Shown here: piece after piece, positions 34,771 through 43,986 of the stretch
Numbering within the stretch: position 1 is the stretch's first letter
Layout of the letters: each line of letters starts with the position of its first letter
Assembly (NCBI GenBank): GCA_003298465.1
Contig: QNGA01000005.1
Coordinates: 62,001-126,000 of the forward strand
From: a halophilic archaeon
GTDB taxonomy: Archaea > Halobacteriota > Halobacteria > Halobacteriales > Haladaptataceae
Reading direction: 5' to 3'
Length of the DNA: 64,000 nt
Notes under the pieces: generated by a model
What the model saw: only the letters and a program-made list of their open reading frames with translations
Told to the model about the DNA's origin: nothing
Database searches by the model: none
Made by a program: the position numbers and the translations under genes

Positions 34771-36759
34771 CTATATCGTTCGATTTGCGCACATGACTAC
34801 CTGTCCGTTCGAATAGAGGACGCTCTGGCCCGGCCGGCAGATGCGGTCGCGCTGGACGGTCCGGCGAACCGGGACGCTGGCGTTCGCACTCTCGTTAACC
34901 AGCCGGAACTTCGGCGCGCCCTCGGACTGGTAGGTACGGTAGACGGTAATCGGATGGTCGGTCCGGCCGCCATTGACCGAGAGATTGGCTGCATCCGCCG
35001 GATACGCATGCGTCCTGGTGAACACCGTCTGATAGGGGTGGTCCGTGCGGAGCACCTGGCTGGGGAGGACGTTCGCCGAGTCCGGGGAACCGGTCATGTC
35101 CGCGATGGAGTGGACAGCGGCCATCTCCGGTTCAGTGTAGGTGAGCCGCTCCTGCTGGCTGGGGAAGGCGGGGCTGTCGAGCGCACCGTGACCGGACATC
35201 ATCATCATCGGCGGGTAGATGAAGGCGACGAGCACCAGCACCGCGACGGCGACGCGGCGATCCAGGTTGTGTACCATGTAGCCGACGCCGAGCGCCGAGA
35301 GCACCGTCATCGTCGCATAGAGGAACGCGAACCACCGCTGCGGGATGAAGTTGCGGATACCCATCAGTGGGAGCCCAAGCGTGAACACCGTCATGACGAC
35401 GGTCGCGACCAGCAGCGTGAACACTGAGTGGCTGACCCGCCTGCGCCGGAGCACGTAGAGACATCCGACGACGGTGAGTCCGAACAGGATGATGAACCCG
35501 AGCGTATTGACATACTCGACGGCCTGTTCGAAGAGCGTCGGCGGCGGGAGCGAGATGCCCTCCGCGCTTGGGTTGACGGTGTTCAGGAATCCGGCGCTCG
35601 ACCGCAGCGTCTCCGCGAGATACAGCAGGACGGTCTCGAGGAACGAGTCGCCGTTGTACGGCGTGAACGACCACATGAATGTGATGAGGCCGGCGTCGAA
35701 CGCCAGCAGGCCGGCGAGATTCACCGGCTCAATCTGGCGGTAGACGCCCGGCCTGTTTGCGGTCGTCTGGAAGAGACCGAGCCTGAGCGCGAACTGCGCG
35801 ACCAGCCCGGAGCCCAGAACAACGAGCATAATGAACGTCGAGACCTGGTGGGTGAGGATGATGGCGACCGAGAGGAAGACGAGCAGCGCAAAGTCGCGTG
35901 CGCCGTACTCCAGTTGCATGACGCGCAGGAGCGCGTAGAGAATGGCGACGAAGAAGAGAAGGCCGTGGCTTGTCGGGATGAGGTGGATGCCCCACTCGAT
36001 GAAGTAGTCGCCGACGGAGTAGAGCATCGCCGCGAAGACGGCCCAACGTACCGGGACCAGCAGCTTCGTCGTGGCGTAGACGAACAGGATGGACATCGGT
36101 ACGGCGACGCCGACGGAGAGATAGAGGGCGTTGCGCAGCGACACGTCGTACAGCATCGACGACGACGCGACCAGCAGGTGATACAGCGGCGCGGCGATGT
36201 GCTTGTTGCCCTCCATCGCCGCCAGCGAGTGCTGTCGCAGGACGCCGCCCGCCAGCTGAGTCATGTGCGTCCAAATGTCGATGCCGACGTACGACGGGGT
36301 AGTGTACACCGCCATGAACCGGACGACGAACGCCAGCGTCAGCACCTCGACGAGGAGCAGAGACGGAATGAAGTGTTCCTCGTCGGTGAACAGTATTTGG
36401 AAGACGATGAGTGCCCCTGTGAGCCCCGAGAGGAGGTGGAAAGGGAGCGAGCGCTCGCCGGTGTAGAGGCCGATGGCGATGAGCATCGCTGAAAGAACGA
36501 ACACGGCGCTCGGCAGGAGCTGCGCCACTGGCCGTGAGACGGAGGGGAATGCGGCCGTCGAGTAGCGGTCGTCGTTGCGCACCGCCAGTAGGTACACGAC
36601 GCAGCCGAGGCCGAGGACGATAGGGATGGTCTTGACGTATATCTGGTCAAGGACGAACCGTAGTGGGAACATCAGCAGCGCCAGAGCGAGGCCGACGATA
36701 GCGGCGTCGACGTCGAAGCGGCGTTGGCGAAGCCAGCCAGAGACGTTTCCAGCCATCAC
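34771..36759 (-). CDS. Large polytopic membrane protein, GT-C-like
   Basis: 662 residues with about 13 helices and a C-terminal extracellular domain of about 130 residues (ERLTYTEPEMAAVHSIADMT...). After the third or fourth helix comes a loop with TTPSYVGIDIWTHMTQLAGG and HIAAPLYHLLVASSSML, similar in layout to the first luminal loop (with acidic residue) of GT-C glycosyltransferases, which use lipid-phosphate sugar donors. Assignment to GT-C is by topology only. It lies next to the DUF354 and GT2 genes, with 38 bases between it and the DUF354 stop. Confidence 0.75.
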   Translation of the reverse strand: MMAGNVSGWLRQRRFDVDAAIVGLALALLMFPLRFVLDQIYVKTIPIVLGLGCVVYLLAVRNDDRYSTAAFPSVSRPVAQLLPSAVFVLSAMLIAIGLYTGERSLPFHLLSGLTGALIVFQILFTDEEHFIPSLLLVEVLTLAFVVRFMAVYTTPSYVGIDIWTHMTQLAGGVLRQHSLAAMEGNKHIAAPLYHLLVASSSMLYDVSLRNALYLSVGVAVPMSILFVYATTKLLVPVRWAVFAAMLYSVGDYFIEWGIHLIPTSHGLLFFVAILYALLRVMQLEYGARDFALLVFLSVAIILTHQVSTFIMLVVLGSGLVAQFALRLGLFQTTANRPGVYRQIEPVNLAGLLAFDAGLITFMWSFTPYNGDSFLETVLLYLAETLRSSAGFLNTVNPSAEGISLPPPTLFEQAVEYVNTLGFIILFGLTVVGCLYVLRRRRVSHSVFTLLVATVVMTVFTLGLPLMGIRNFIPQRWFAFLYATMTVLSALGVGYMVHNLDRRVAVAVLVLVAFIYPPMMMMSGHGALDSPAFPSQQERLTYTEPEMAAVHSIADMTGSPDSANVLPSQVLRTDHPYQTVFTRTHAYPADAANLSVNGGRTDHPITVYRTYQSEGAPKFRLVNESANASVPVRRTVQRDRICRPGQSVLYSNGQVVMCANRTI

Positions 36760-36797
36760 TCATCGCCTCCAGTCGAAGCAAGGTTCCGTTTTCATAG

Positions 36798-37871
36798 TTA
36801 AATCTCCGTGTTCGTTTCTTCAGTCGCAACGCTGTTGCGAGGTCGGTTAAGACGCTCACGATTCTCGATAGCACGCACGATCACGTCGGTCGTGTCCACT
36901 TTGTCGGCGAGCAATCGCTCGCGGCGGGCCGCCCAGTCGTCGTCACCGTCTAGTATCTCGACCGACGTCGAGAGTGCACGAGCGTGGCGGCGGTCGCCTT
37001 GGAAATTGAAGAGCAGGTCATAGCGCTTATCGAGTTCATCAGTATAGCCCATCGACAGTGAGTTGACGTAGACCGCTGGCGTCCCCAGGATGGCGCTCTC
37101 GGCGGCCATCGTCGCTCCCTCACCGACAAATAGGTCGGCGTACGCCAGCAAGTTGTGTATCTGGTGTGGGGCGACAGTTGCACGGTACTCCTCCAGATTC
37201 GGCGGGAGTTCTGCCTCCGACGTTATCAGTACCTCCGCGCCAGCGTCTTCGAGGCGGGCGACAGCCTCGCTTGCATCGTCGAAGCCAGCATGGCCTACGT
37301 CGTGCGACGCCCCCCAATCGACGAGGCGGAGGACGACAAACCGATCATCGGGGTCAAGGCCGAGATCGCGAACTACGTCAGGGTCCGGCGTAAACCGGTC
37401 GGGGTGGAGGTAGGCTAGTTCATGGTAGCCGGCGTACCGAACCTGCTTCGGACCGACACCACGCTGGTAGCAGTCGGGCGTGTAGACAGCGTCGGCGAAC
37501 GGGAATGCAAGGTTCTGGATGAGGTCGGCGTGCTCGGTGTCGTAGAAGATAACGCTCCGGGTACGGGTGAGCGTCGCGACGTGAGCAGCCGCGACACCGC
37601 CGATGGCCGTTATCACGTCAGGGCGTCGTTCGAGCGCGCGGCGGAGCAGCCGCGCCTCGTAAGTCGCCTGCGTCCAGGCGAGTTCCGACAGTCCGGACGC
37701 CGAACCGGCGAGCACCTCATGGTCGATGTCGAACCGCTCCAGCAGTTCGACCGCCATCTCCTTCTCGCGGGCAAACACGTCGACGTCGTGGCCGGCGCGC
37801 TCCAGTTCGTCGATGGCGTGCCGGAAGAAGTGGACGTGGGCCGGATGCTGGATGGTGACGAATACCCTCAC
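36798..37871 (-). CDS. DUF354 family, glycosyltransferase-like
   Basis: 357 residues from the GTG at 37869-37871 (VRVFVTIQHPAHVHFFRHAI); the upstream ATG would add an Arg-rich stretch overlapping the GT2 gene, so the GTG is preferred. The DUF354 hallmarks are an N-terminal HPAHVHFFR, GHDVDVFAREKE, then VITAIGGVAAAHVATLTRTR and a C-terminal ADLFVGEGATMAAESAILGT, giving a GT-B-like fold found in archaeal polysaccharide loci. The acceptor and donor are unknown. It lies 22 bases after the GT2 gene, so they are probably co-transcribed. Confidence 0.88.
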   Translation of the reverse strand: MRVFVTIQHPAHVHFFRHAIDELERAGHDVDVFAREKEMAVELLERFDIDHEVLAGSASGLSELAWTQATYEARLLRRALERRPDVITAIGGVAAAHVATLTRTRSVIFYDTEHADLIQNLAFPFADAVYTPDCYQRGVGPKQVRYAGYHELAYLHPDRFTPDPDVVRDLGLDPDDRFVVLRLVDWGASHDVGHAGFDDASEAVARLEDAGAEVLITSEAELPPNLEEYRATVAPHQIHNLLAYADLFVGEGATMAAESAILGTPAVYVNSLSMGYTDELDKRYDLLFNFQGDRRHARALSTSVEILDGDDDWAARRERLLADKVDTTDVIVRAIENRERLNRPRNSVATEETNTEI

Positions 37872-37893
37872 GGCTCGCCCCTCCCGTCGGCGT

Positions 37894-38931
37894 TCACGGC
37901 TTCTCCCTCCGGTCGAAGACAATGCCAGCGGCTAGGCCGACAACTGCGACGAGGAGCGAGAGGAGGACGCCGTGGCCATCCTCGTCGTCGCTCGCACTCG
38001 TCACTTTCGAGCCGGCGGCGCGGATGGCCTGGACAACGGTCGCCAGGATGCCGAGGAGACCAACGACGTAGGCCACCCCGGTCGGTCGGGTGCGGTAGCG
38101 CGTCACCAACCGCCAGCAGAAGTTCCGCAGGAGCATCAGCGATACCTTCGGCACATAGTCGACGTAGTCGATGTTGCTCTCTTCGTCGCCGTAGGTCGCC
38201 GGCATCGGCACGTCGACGACGCGCATACCGGCGACGTTGAGCTTCACGAGCAAGTCATTGCAGTAGCCGTAGTACTCATACATCGACGCCACGTCGACGG
38301 CCTCAAGCGCCGCCAGCGAGATAGCGGTGTAGCCATTCTGGGGGTCCGAGAGGTTCCAATAGCCGCTGGCGATGCGGGTCAACCCGGTCAATAGCCAGTT
38401 GCCGACCAGCCGGAACGTCGGCATGTCGTCGTGAAACTCCCGGTTGGCAAGGCGATCGCCTTTCGTGTAGTCCGCGTCACCGGCCGCGATGGGGTCGATG
38501 AATCGAGTCATCATTTCGGGGTCCATCTGCCCGTCCGCGTCGATAGTGACCGTCACGTCGACACGGTCGTCGCGCGCGGCGAGATAGCCGGTCTTAATCG
38601 CGCCGCCGGCACCTCGGTTCTGCTCGTGGCGGATGGCGACGACGTACGTCCCGTCACCGTCGGTCCTAGCGGCCTCCGGCGCGTCGTGGTTCTCGTCCTG
38701 TGAACCGCTGGCGGCGGGCCGGGCGTTCCCATGGGCGACCGCCGGGCCACCACGCGGCGGCCGTTCGACGGCAGCGCGCTTGCGAATCTCGGCCCAGGTA
38801 TCGTCGGTCGAGGCGTCGTCGACGACGTACGCTCGGTCGACGAACGCGGGCAGAGAATCAAGTACGTCGCCGACGAATCCCTCCTCGTTGTACGCCGGAA
38901 CGACGACGCCGATCGTCTGCCCCCCGTACAT
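37894..38931 (-). CDS. GT2-family glycosyltransferase, dolichyl-phosphate-sugar-synthase type
   Basis: 345 residues. The GT-A domain has GVVVPAYNEEGFVGDVLDSL, AYVVDDASTDDTW, and VTIDADGQMDPEMMTRFIDP (DxD, about 135-140). A 45-residue acidic/Gly insertion (AVERPPRGGPAVAHGNARPA...) interrupts the domain between DDAST and the next strand. Two C-terminal helices (GVAYVVGLLGILATVVQAIR, VLLSLLVAVVGLAAGIVF) follow, as in DPM-synthase-like enzymes. It probably transfers a sugar to a polyprenyl phosphate at the inner membrane face. Its ATG overlaps the stop of the dehydrogenase gene by one base (TAATG). Confidence 0.9.
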   Translation of the reverse strand: MYGGQTIGVVVPAYNEEGFVGDVLDSLPAFVDRAYVVDDASTDDTWAEIRKRAAVERPPRGGPAVAHGNARPAASGSQDENHDAPEAARTDGDGTYVVAIRHEQNRGAGGAIKTGYLAARDDRVDVTVTIDADGQMDPEMMTRFIDPIAAGDADYTKGDRLANREFHDDMPTFRLVGNWLLTGLTRIASGYWNLSDPQNGYTAISLAALEAVDVASMYEYYGYCNDLLVKLNVAGMRVVDVPMPATYGDEESNIDYVDYVPKVSLMLLRNFCWRLVTRYRTRPTGVAYVVGLLGILATVVQAIRAAGSKVTSASDDEDGHGVLLSLLVAVVGLAAGIVFDRREKP

Positions 38932-40313
38932 TATACCCTCCGGTATGCGAAGCCGGCCGTCTCGACGTCGTCGGGGTCGAACGTGCCCGCCACGTCGACG
39001 AATGCAGGATCGTCGTTCATTGCCTCGGCTGCCGAGTGAAGGTCGACATCCTCGAACTCACTATGGGGCGTCGCGAGGACGATGCCGTCGAAGCCTTGGA
39101 AGTCTACTTCCTCCTGGACGGTGACGCCGAACTGCTCACGCATCGCCTCGTCGTCGCCGTTCGGGTCGTAGCCCACGACGTCGATATCGAACTCCTGCAG
39201 TCCCTCGATGATACCGTCAACCTTCGAAGTGCGGATGTCGGCCACGTCCGCTTTGTAGGTCAGTCCGAGTACGAGGATGCGGCTGTCACGCAGCGTCTTC
39301 CCCGACTGGTTCAGCGCCTTTATCGTCAATCCAGCTATATGCTCTGGCATCGCCTCGTTGACGTCCCGTGCAGTCTCAGTGAGTCGCGGAACGAAACCGT
39401 CCTGCTTCGAGCGGTGAATGAAGAAGTAAGGGTCGACAGGGATGCAGTGACCACCGACGAGACCGGGGTAGTAGTGGTGGAAGTTCCACTTTGTTCCCGA
39501 GGCCTCCAGCACCGACCGGGTGTCCAGTTCCATATCCATGCTGTCGAACGCCATCGCCAGTTCGTTGACGAGGGCAATGTTCAGGTCGCGCTGGACGTTC
39601 TCGACAACCTTACTTGCTTCCGCCACTTCGAGCGACTCTGCGCGGTGGACGCCAGCGTCAATGACCGTCTCGTAGAGTTCCGCGACGTCCTCACACACAT
39701 CGTCGTTCTGGCCACCGACGACTTTCACCACGTCGCGCAGGCCATGTTCAGGATCGCCCGGCGTCGCACGTTCGGGCGAGTAGCCGACGAAGAACTCCTC
39801 GCCACAGGTCATACCTGACGCCGCCTCAATGGCCGGGACGAGGACCTCGCGAGTCGCGCCCGGGAACACCGTCGATTCAAGGATGACGGTCGTGCCGACC
39901 GTCATCGACTCGCCGACCGTTCGACCAGCCGCCTCAATAAAGTCGAGATTCGGCTGTCGGTTCTCGTCCACGGGCGTTGGGACGGCTATCATCACGTAGT
40001 CCGCGTGAGCCATCTCGCCTGGATCGGTCGTGTATGTAATCTCGCTCTCGGCAATCGTGTTATCGCCAAGATCTCCCGTTGTGTCAGTCCCCTCGCGGAG
40101 TGTCTCTACCTTTCCGTCGTCGACATCGAAGCCGACGACACTGTAGCCTTCCTGATCAAAGCCGACCGCCAGCGGGAGACCAACGTATCCCAGCCCGACG
40201 ACGCAGATGGTCGCGTCACGGCTCTCGTCTACGTCATTCTCCCCGCTTCCGGTCTGTTTTGGCCGGTCGTCGATGTCGCCTATAGTCGAGTTCATAGATG
40301 CTGTCTCCGTCAT
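38931..40313 (-). CDS. UDP-sugar 6-dehydrogenase (UDP-glucose/UDP-HexNAc dehydrogenase family)
   Basis: 460 residues from the ATG at 40311-40313 (MTETASMNSTIGDID); a TTG farther out and another ATG at 40295 are alternatives. The NAD domain has ICVVGLGYVGLPLAVGFDQE. The central domain has VVENVQRDLNIALVNELAMA, the catalytic Cys is in VGGHCIPVDPYFFIH, and the C-terminal NAD-binding LVLGLTYKADVADIRTSKV follows. It oxidises the 6-OH of a UDP-sugar to a uronate in two NAD-dependent steps. The product could feed the asparagine-synthase-like amidase. The promoter box at 40418 is identical over 17 bases to that of the 8348 flippase. Confidence 0.93.
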   Translation of the reverse strand: MTETASMNSTIGDIDDRPKQTGSGENDVDESRDATICVVGLGYVGLPLAVGFDQEGYSVVGFDVDDGKVETLREGTDTTGDLGDNTIAESEITYTTDPGEMAHADYVMIAVPTPVDENRQPNLDFIEAAGRTVGESMTVGTTVILESTVFPGATREVLVPAIEAASGMTCGEEFFVGYSPERATPGDPEHGLRDVVKVVGGQNDDVCEDVAELYETVIDAGVHRAESLEVAEASKVVENVQRDLNIALVNELAMAFDSMDMELDTRSVLEASGTKWNFHHYYPGLVGGHCIPVDPYFFIHRSKQDGFVPRLTETARDVNEAMPEHIAGLTIKALNQSGKTLRDSRILVLGLTYKADVADIRTSKVDGIIEGLQEFDIDVVGYDPNGDDEAMREQFGVTVQEEVDFQGFDGIVLATPHSEFEDVDLHSAAEAMNDDPAFVDVAGTFDPDDVETAGFAYRRV

Positions 40314-40417
40314 TACGCTCTCTACTCCGACCACGCCGTCTATCGGCGACACGGGCAAAAACGCCGTGCGGTGAACGTTTTGGTCGGACGCGAGCCTCGC
40401 TTCAACGATGAAACGCG

Positions 40418-40434
40418 GTAGGCTTTATTATACA
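40418..40434 (-). promoter_or_regulatory. Promoter box shared with the flippase gene
   Basis: GTAGGCTTTATTATACA (+ strand) is identical to 10855-10871. Read toward the dehydrogenase it is TGTATAATAAAGCCTAC. The distance to the ATG (about 105 bases) implies a 5' UTR of some 80 bases. The remaining gap to 40827 holds only a weak right-end-like hairpin near 40649-40680. Confidence 0.6.
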
Positions 40435-40827
40435 GTAACTAAGGCGTCAGCGGTCGGAAATCAGCGCGCTGGCCCTACTCGACCACGTTGATTGCTACCA
40501 AGGGCAGTCTATGTGATCGAAGGTACCAGAGAATAGCAGTGCGCCCGACAAAATGATAACCAGCTAATGGGTTTCGCCGCCGCTAGGGCCGAAGTGCTTC
40601 ATTCTCCGCCTGTTCGGTCCCCGATTCCGGCAGTAGGTGTCGGAACACTCATCCCTCACAGGAAGGCGGGATATTCGCCTTGAGGTTCTATAATCGCCCG
40701 ATGGTAGAGCGATAAACTCGGCACAACGGTTGGGAAAAGAGAAAATACACTCAAACGGAGTGGAAATTCAGTGCAACGGCCGGGAACACTGACCCCCTTT
40801 TTCACTCATCTACGGCACTGGTATATC

Positions 40828-41415
40828 ATGAGCACGACAGAGAGCAAAGTGATAACGGACGCAGCGACCGAAAAAGAAGAGAAATTGAGCAATCTAACCG
40901 CCGACCAGGCGTATCATCTCCTCCAAAACCAGCGACGACGGAACGTGTTACGATATCTCCGAGACGCCGACGAACCTGTTGAGATGCGCGACATCGCCGA
41001 GCAGGTGGCTGCATGGGAGAACAATACAACGGTGGCGGCGCTCTCCTCGGACGCACGCCAGCGCACCTACATCCCACTCTACCAGTCTCACCTTCCAAAA
41101 CTCGACGAAGAGGGTGTCATCAACTACGACCAGTCACGAGGCATCGTCGAGCCGACGCCACTAGTTGAGGAACTAAACGAGTATCTCAACCCGTCGACTG
41201 CAACGGAAACCGATGATGAGGAAGACGAACACGCGGGTACGTGGGGACGGTATTACCTTGGCGCGTCCGGCGTCGGGACAGCCATCTTGGCCGGGGCCGC
41301 GCAGGAGATCGCCCCGTTCGCAGTATTGTCATCGACGAGTGCTGGTGTCGTCGTCCTCGCTATATTCTGGGCGCTAACACTAGGTCAAGGTCTTACCGAC
41401 CGTCAGAATACTTGA
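40828..41415 (+). CDS. DUF7344-type HTH protein with two membrane helices
   Basis: 195 residues from the ATG at 40828 (MSTTESKVITDAATEKEEKL). It is strongly similar to the 14815 protein: LLQNQRRRNVLRYLRDADEP, MRDIAEQVAAWENNTTVAAL and LYQSHLPKLDEEGVINYDQS. The two C-terminal helices (YLGASGVGTAILAGAAQEIA, VVVLAIFWALTLGQGL) imply membrane attachment. It is likely a recent paralogue within the same glycan region. No mobile right end is at its stop, unlike the 14815 copy. Confidence 0.87.
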   Translation: MSTTESKVITDAATEKEEKLSNLTADQAYHLLQNQRRRNVLRYLRDADEPVEMRDIAEQVAAWENNTTVAALSSDARQRTYIPLYQSHLPKLDEEGVINYDQSRGIVEPTPLVEELNEYLNPSTATETDDEEDEHAGTWGRYYLGASGVGTAILAGAAQEIAPFAVLSSTSAGVVVLAIFWALTLGQGLTDRQNT

Positions 41416-41671
41416 TTCATGCGTCGGAGGAACGAAATAAGCGCCGCTGTCTGACGGCTTGCACGTTTTTGGCTCGGTACTGTCGTGATACCCCGGTTCA
41501 GCCGTTTTGCGTTTCTCTCAGCTCTCCGAATCAGGGGCAAAATACATTTGTAACTAAAAATAATACCTTTTTGGAGTGGAGATTCCAACCCCAAAGGAAA
41601 AATACTCGACGCCAAAATACCAAACACAGGACGAGTTACCCATCGAAACAGGGGCCCAGTCCCAAACAGAT

Positions 41672-43108
41672 ATGACTACCAGACCAGTCGCCGCGTTCGT
41701 CGTATGTCTCCTACTGCTGTCCACTACAGTCACACCTATCGCCGCAGCGCCTCCTGGAAACCAGCTCATCATCAAGAACTCCTCGTACACTGGTCCTGGC
41801 GTCGTGGACGGAGAGTACAACGTCACCCATCTCTGGCAGTCCCAACCACACAATCTGAGCGTGTCCCTGTACACGGGGTCGCGGTCGGGACAGCACCGCG
41901 TGTGCACTGAACTACAGGGGCCGGGAAACAACTCGACGGCGCTCGCCTGCCAAGGGGTAACATTGTCACCGAACACGAGCCAACAGGTAAACTTCACGTT
42001 CGCCAATGTCACCGGTAACATAACCGGTGACCGAACGCTCGTCGTCACCATCAATCAGGCTGGCAATGGAAACAATAAGACCATCGCTCAGTCAAAAAAG
42101 CGGGTCACGATTCTCCGACAAACCGGCGATCCTGACGGCGATGGACTCGTTAACACAGACGAAGTAAAATACGGTACGAACGTCAGCAAGCGAGACACAG
42201 ACAACGACAGTCTCAGCGACTACGACGAGATCAAAGAGTACGACACCAATCCACTCAAACCCGACACCGACGGCGATGGTCTCCGCGACCCCGAAGAGGT
42301 GAGCAAAGGGACTGACCCGCGCGCAAAAGACACCGACGATGACGGCCTGCTAGACGGCAAGGAGGTAAAAATTGGGACGAACGCGTCAGCTCCCGACACG
42401 GACAGCGACGGATTGACGGACCCTGTGGAGGTAAACGGATCAACGGACCCGACGGAGAAGGATACCGACAGTGACGGTCTTAACGACTACGATGAAACGT
42501 CCAAGTACAACACTGACCCGACCGAAGAAGACACCGACGACGACGGCCTCAATGACTCCGAAGAGATAGCGAGAGGGACCAACCCGACCGACCCTGACAC
42601 CGACGACGACGGCCTGCTAGACGGCACAGAGAGAAAGCTCGGAACAAACCCGACAAAAGCCGACACTGATGACGATGGACTGAGCGACGGGTTCGAACAT
42701 CAGTTCGGTACGAACCCAACCAACTCGCTGATAACAGGTGGACTATATCTATTGTTGTTAGGAGTAATTGGGGGCGCAGCGGTACTTGTCGGGCGTTCAA
42801 ACCGCGACTGGTTCACAGGTCTCCGTAACGAGGGCGACAATCTGTCTGGCGCCCCCGCGCAGCCGACGGCCGAGTCGCGCGAAATCGTGACGGACGCGGA
42901 CCGCGTGCTCGAACTCGTGCGAGAGAACGGTGGTCGACTTCCCCAGAGCAAAATAATCGAGGAAACAGATTGGTCAAAGTCAAAGGTAAGTCGACTGCTC
43001 TCCAGAATGGAGGACGACGAGCAGATCAACAAAATAAATATCGGTCGCAAGAACATCGTCGTTCTCTACGGCAACGAACCGGACGACGAACCTGTTCCGG
43101 ATACGTGA
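41672..43108 (+). CDS. Membrane-anchored TSP3-repeat protein with a cytoplasmic winged helix
   Basis: 478 residues from the ATG at 41672 (MTTRPVAAFVVCLLLLSTTV, a Sec signal cut near AAAPP). An ectodomain with many N-x-S/T sequons is followed by eight or more thrombospondin-type-3 calcium repeats (DTDGDGLRDPEEVSKGTDP, DTDDDGLLDGKEVKIGTNA) at about 140-350. One helix follows (GGLYLLLLGVIGGAAVLV). A C-terminal MarR/DUF7343-like winged helix (DADRVLELVRENGGRLPQSK, WSKSKVSRLLSRMEDDEQIN) is at about 405-470. The layout is that of a one-component signalling protein: outside Ca2+-binding, inside DNA-binding. The upstream frame (41576-41671) is not needed. Confidence 0.88.
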   Translation: MTTRPVAAFVVCLLLLSTTVTPIAAAPPGNQLIIKNSSYTGPGVVDGEYNVTHLWQSQPHNLSVSLYTGSRSGQHRVCTELQGPGNNSTALACQGVTLSPNTSQQVNFTFANVTGNITGDRTLVVTINQAGNGNNKTIAQSKKRVTILRQTGDPDGDGLVNTDEVKYGTNVSKRDTDNDSLSDYDEIKEYDTNPLKPDTDGDGLRDPEEVSKGTDPRAKDTDDDGLLDGKEVKIGTNASAPDTDSDGLTDPVEVNGSTDPTEKDTDSDGLNDYDETSKYNTDPTEEDTDDDGLNDSEEIARGTNPTDPDTDDDGLLDGTERKLGTNPTKADTDDDGLSDGFEHQFGTNPTNSLITGGLYLLLLGVIGGAAVLVGRSNRDWFTGLRNEGDNLSGAPAQPTAESREIVTDADRVLELVRENGGRLPQSKIIEETDWSKSKVSRLLSRMEDDEQINKINIGRKNIVVLYGNEPDDEPVPDT

Positions 43109-43139
43109 CGGATCGTCCTTGCTACGACGCATGTGAACT

Positions 43140-43490
43140 ACCCTGCCCTACCGCGCTCGGGGCTACCCGCCCCCTCGGTTGTTGAGGACAGGGCTTCCTG
43201 TTTCTGTGTCGGAATTTGTACCCGAAGGCACAGGGATTCCAGACTCCGCAGACGACGTCCCTTTACGGGTGGTTCGGAGTGTCCCACTCCTACCTGATGG
43301 ACACTCGGCCACAACCGACGGTGCGCGCTTTGTGTCGCGCTTGAACACCGACGGAAGCGTGGGGAGTATCGTACTCCCCACTGTCAACCGCTTGGGTAGT
43401 AAGTGTAACGGAGGAACTGCTTGCGAACTGTGCGGGCGCTGTATCCCCTCCCTACCGCTCGCTTCGCTCGCGCTTGAGGAGGGGGCTTAG
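43140..43490 (-). mobile_element. tnpB-less IS605-type remnant (MITE-like), copy 1
   Basis: On the minus strand it runs from a left end (GGGAGGGGATACAGCGCCCG) through a tnpB C-terminal tail frame (VFKRDTKRAPSVVAECPSGR, GTLRTTRKGTSSAESG) to a right end (AAGCCCTGTCCTCAACAACC ... GTAGGGCAGGGTAGTTCACA). The same arrangement, in the other orientation and clearly homologous base by base, is at 61837-62195. No nuclease domain is present. The rest of the gap 43109-43986 shows no convincing gene. Confidence 0.7.
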
Positions 43491-43986
43491 CGCCCTCAAT
43501 TACAGCTAAGAGAAGCATAGCGGTGCAGGACAGTGTTTCCTAAAGAATCGGTCGACATCCTGCTACCGATGTATTGCAGAGTCAGCTGTCGATACCGTGG
43601 CCACTGGAGATTCTCCCACTGTCAGTTATGGGCAATATGACGGCTGAAAAACGACAGAAAAACACGCAACCTATCGATTATACTGAGCCTGATGCTGGAC
43701 TGGTGGTTCACAACGTCAAATCGAAAATCGCACTGTGTTGTCTACCGTTTACAGCAAGGCTAATTGTGGCCTTAACCAGTCTATAGTAATGGGGGTAGGG
43801 TGAAATAACGAGGACAAGGGCCAGTGCCGTGTCCGAGAGGGCGTCGGCACGGCAGGAGGTACACACCCATGAAACACCCAGACACCAGAGACGAACATGT
43901 GACTGCTCGTTTCGGAACGGTTCCCGCTAGAGGCGTCCTCGTACCGCATCACGAGTGGGCCACAGTCCAGCAGGAGGCAGTATAGA

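Noticed and set aside
40649..40680. Further solo right-end hairpin
   Set aside because: Only CATCCCTC and GGCGGGATATTCGCC remain; the pairing is too weak to call.
43574..43786. Frame of 70 codons upstream of glmS
   Set aside because: No start context, no domain, and the region contains a degenerate right-end sequence (CCGTTTACAGCAAGG).
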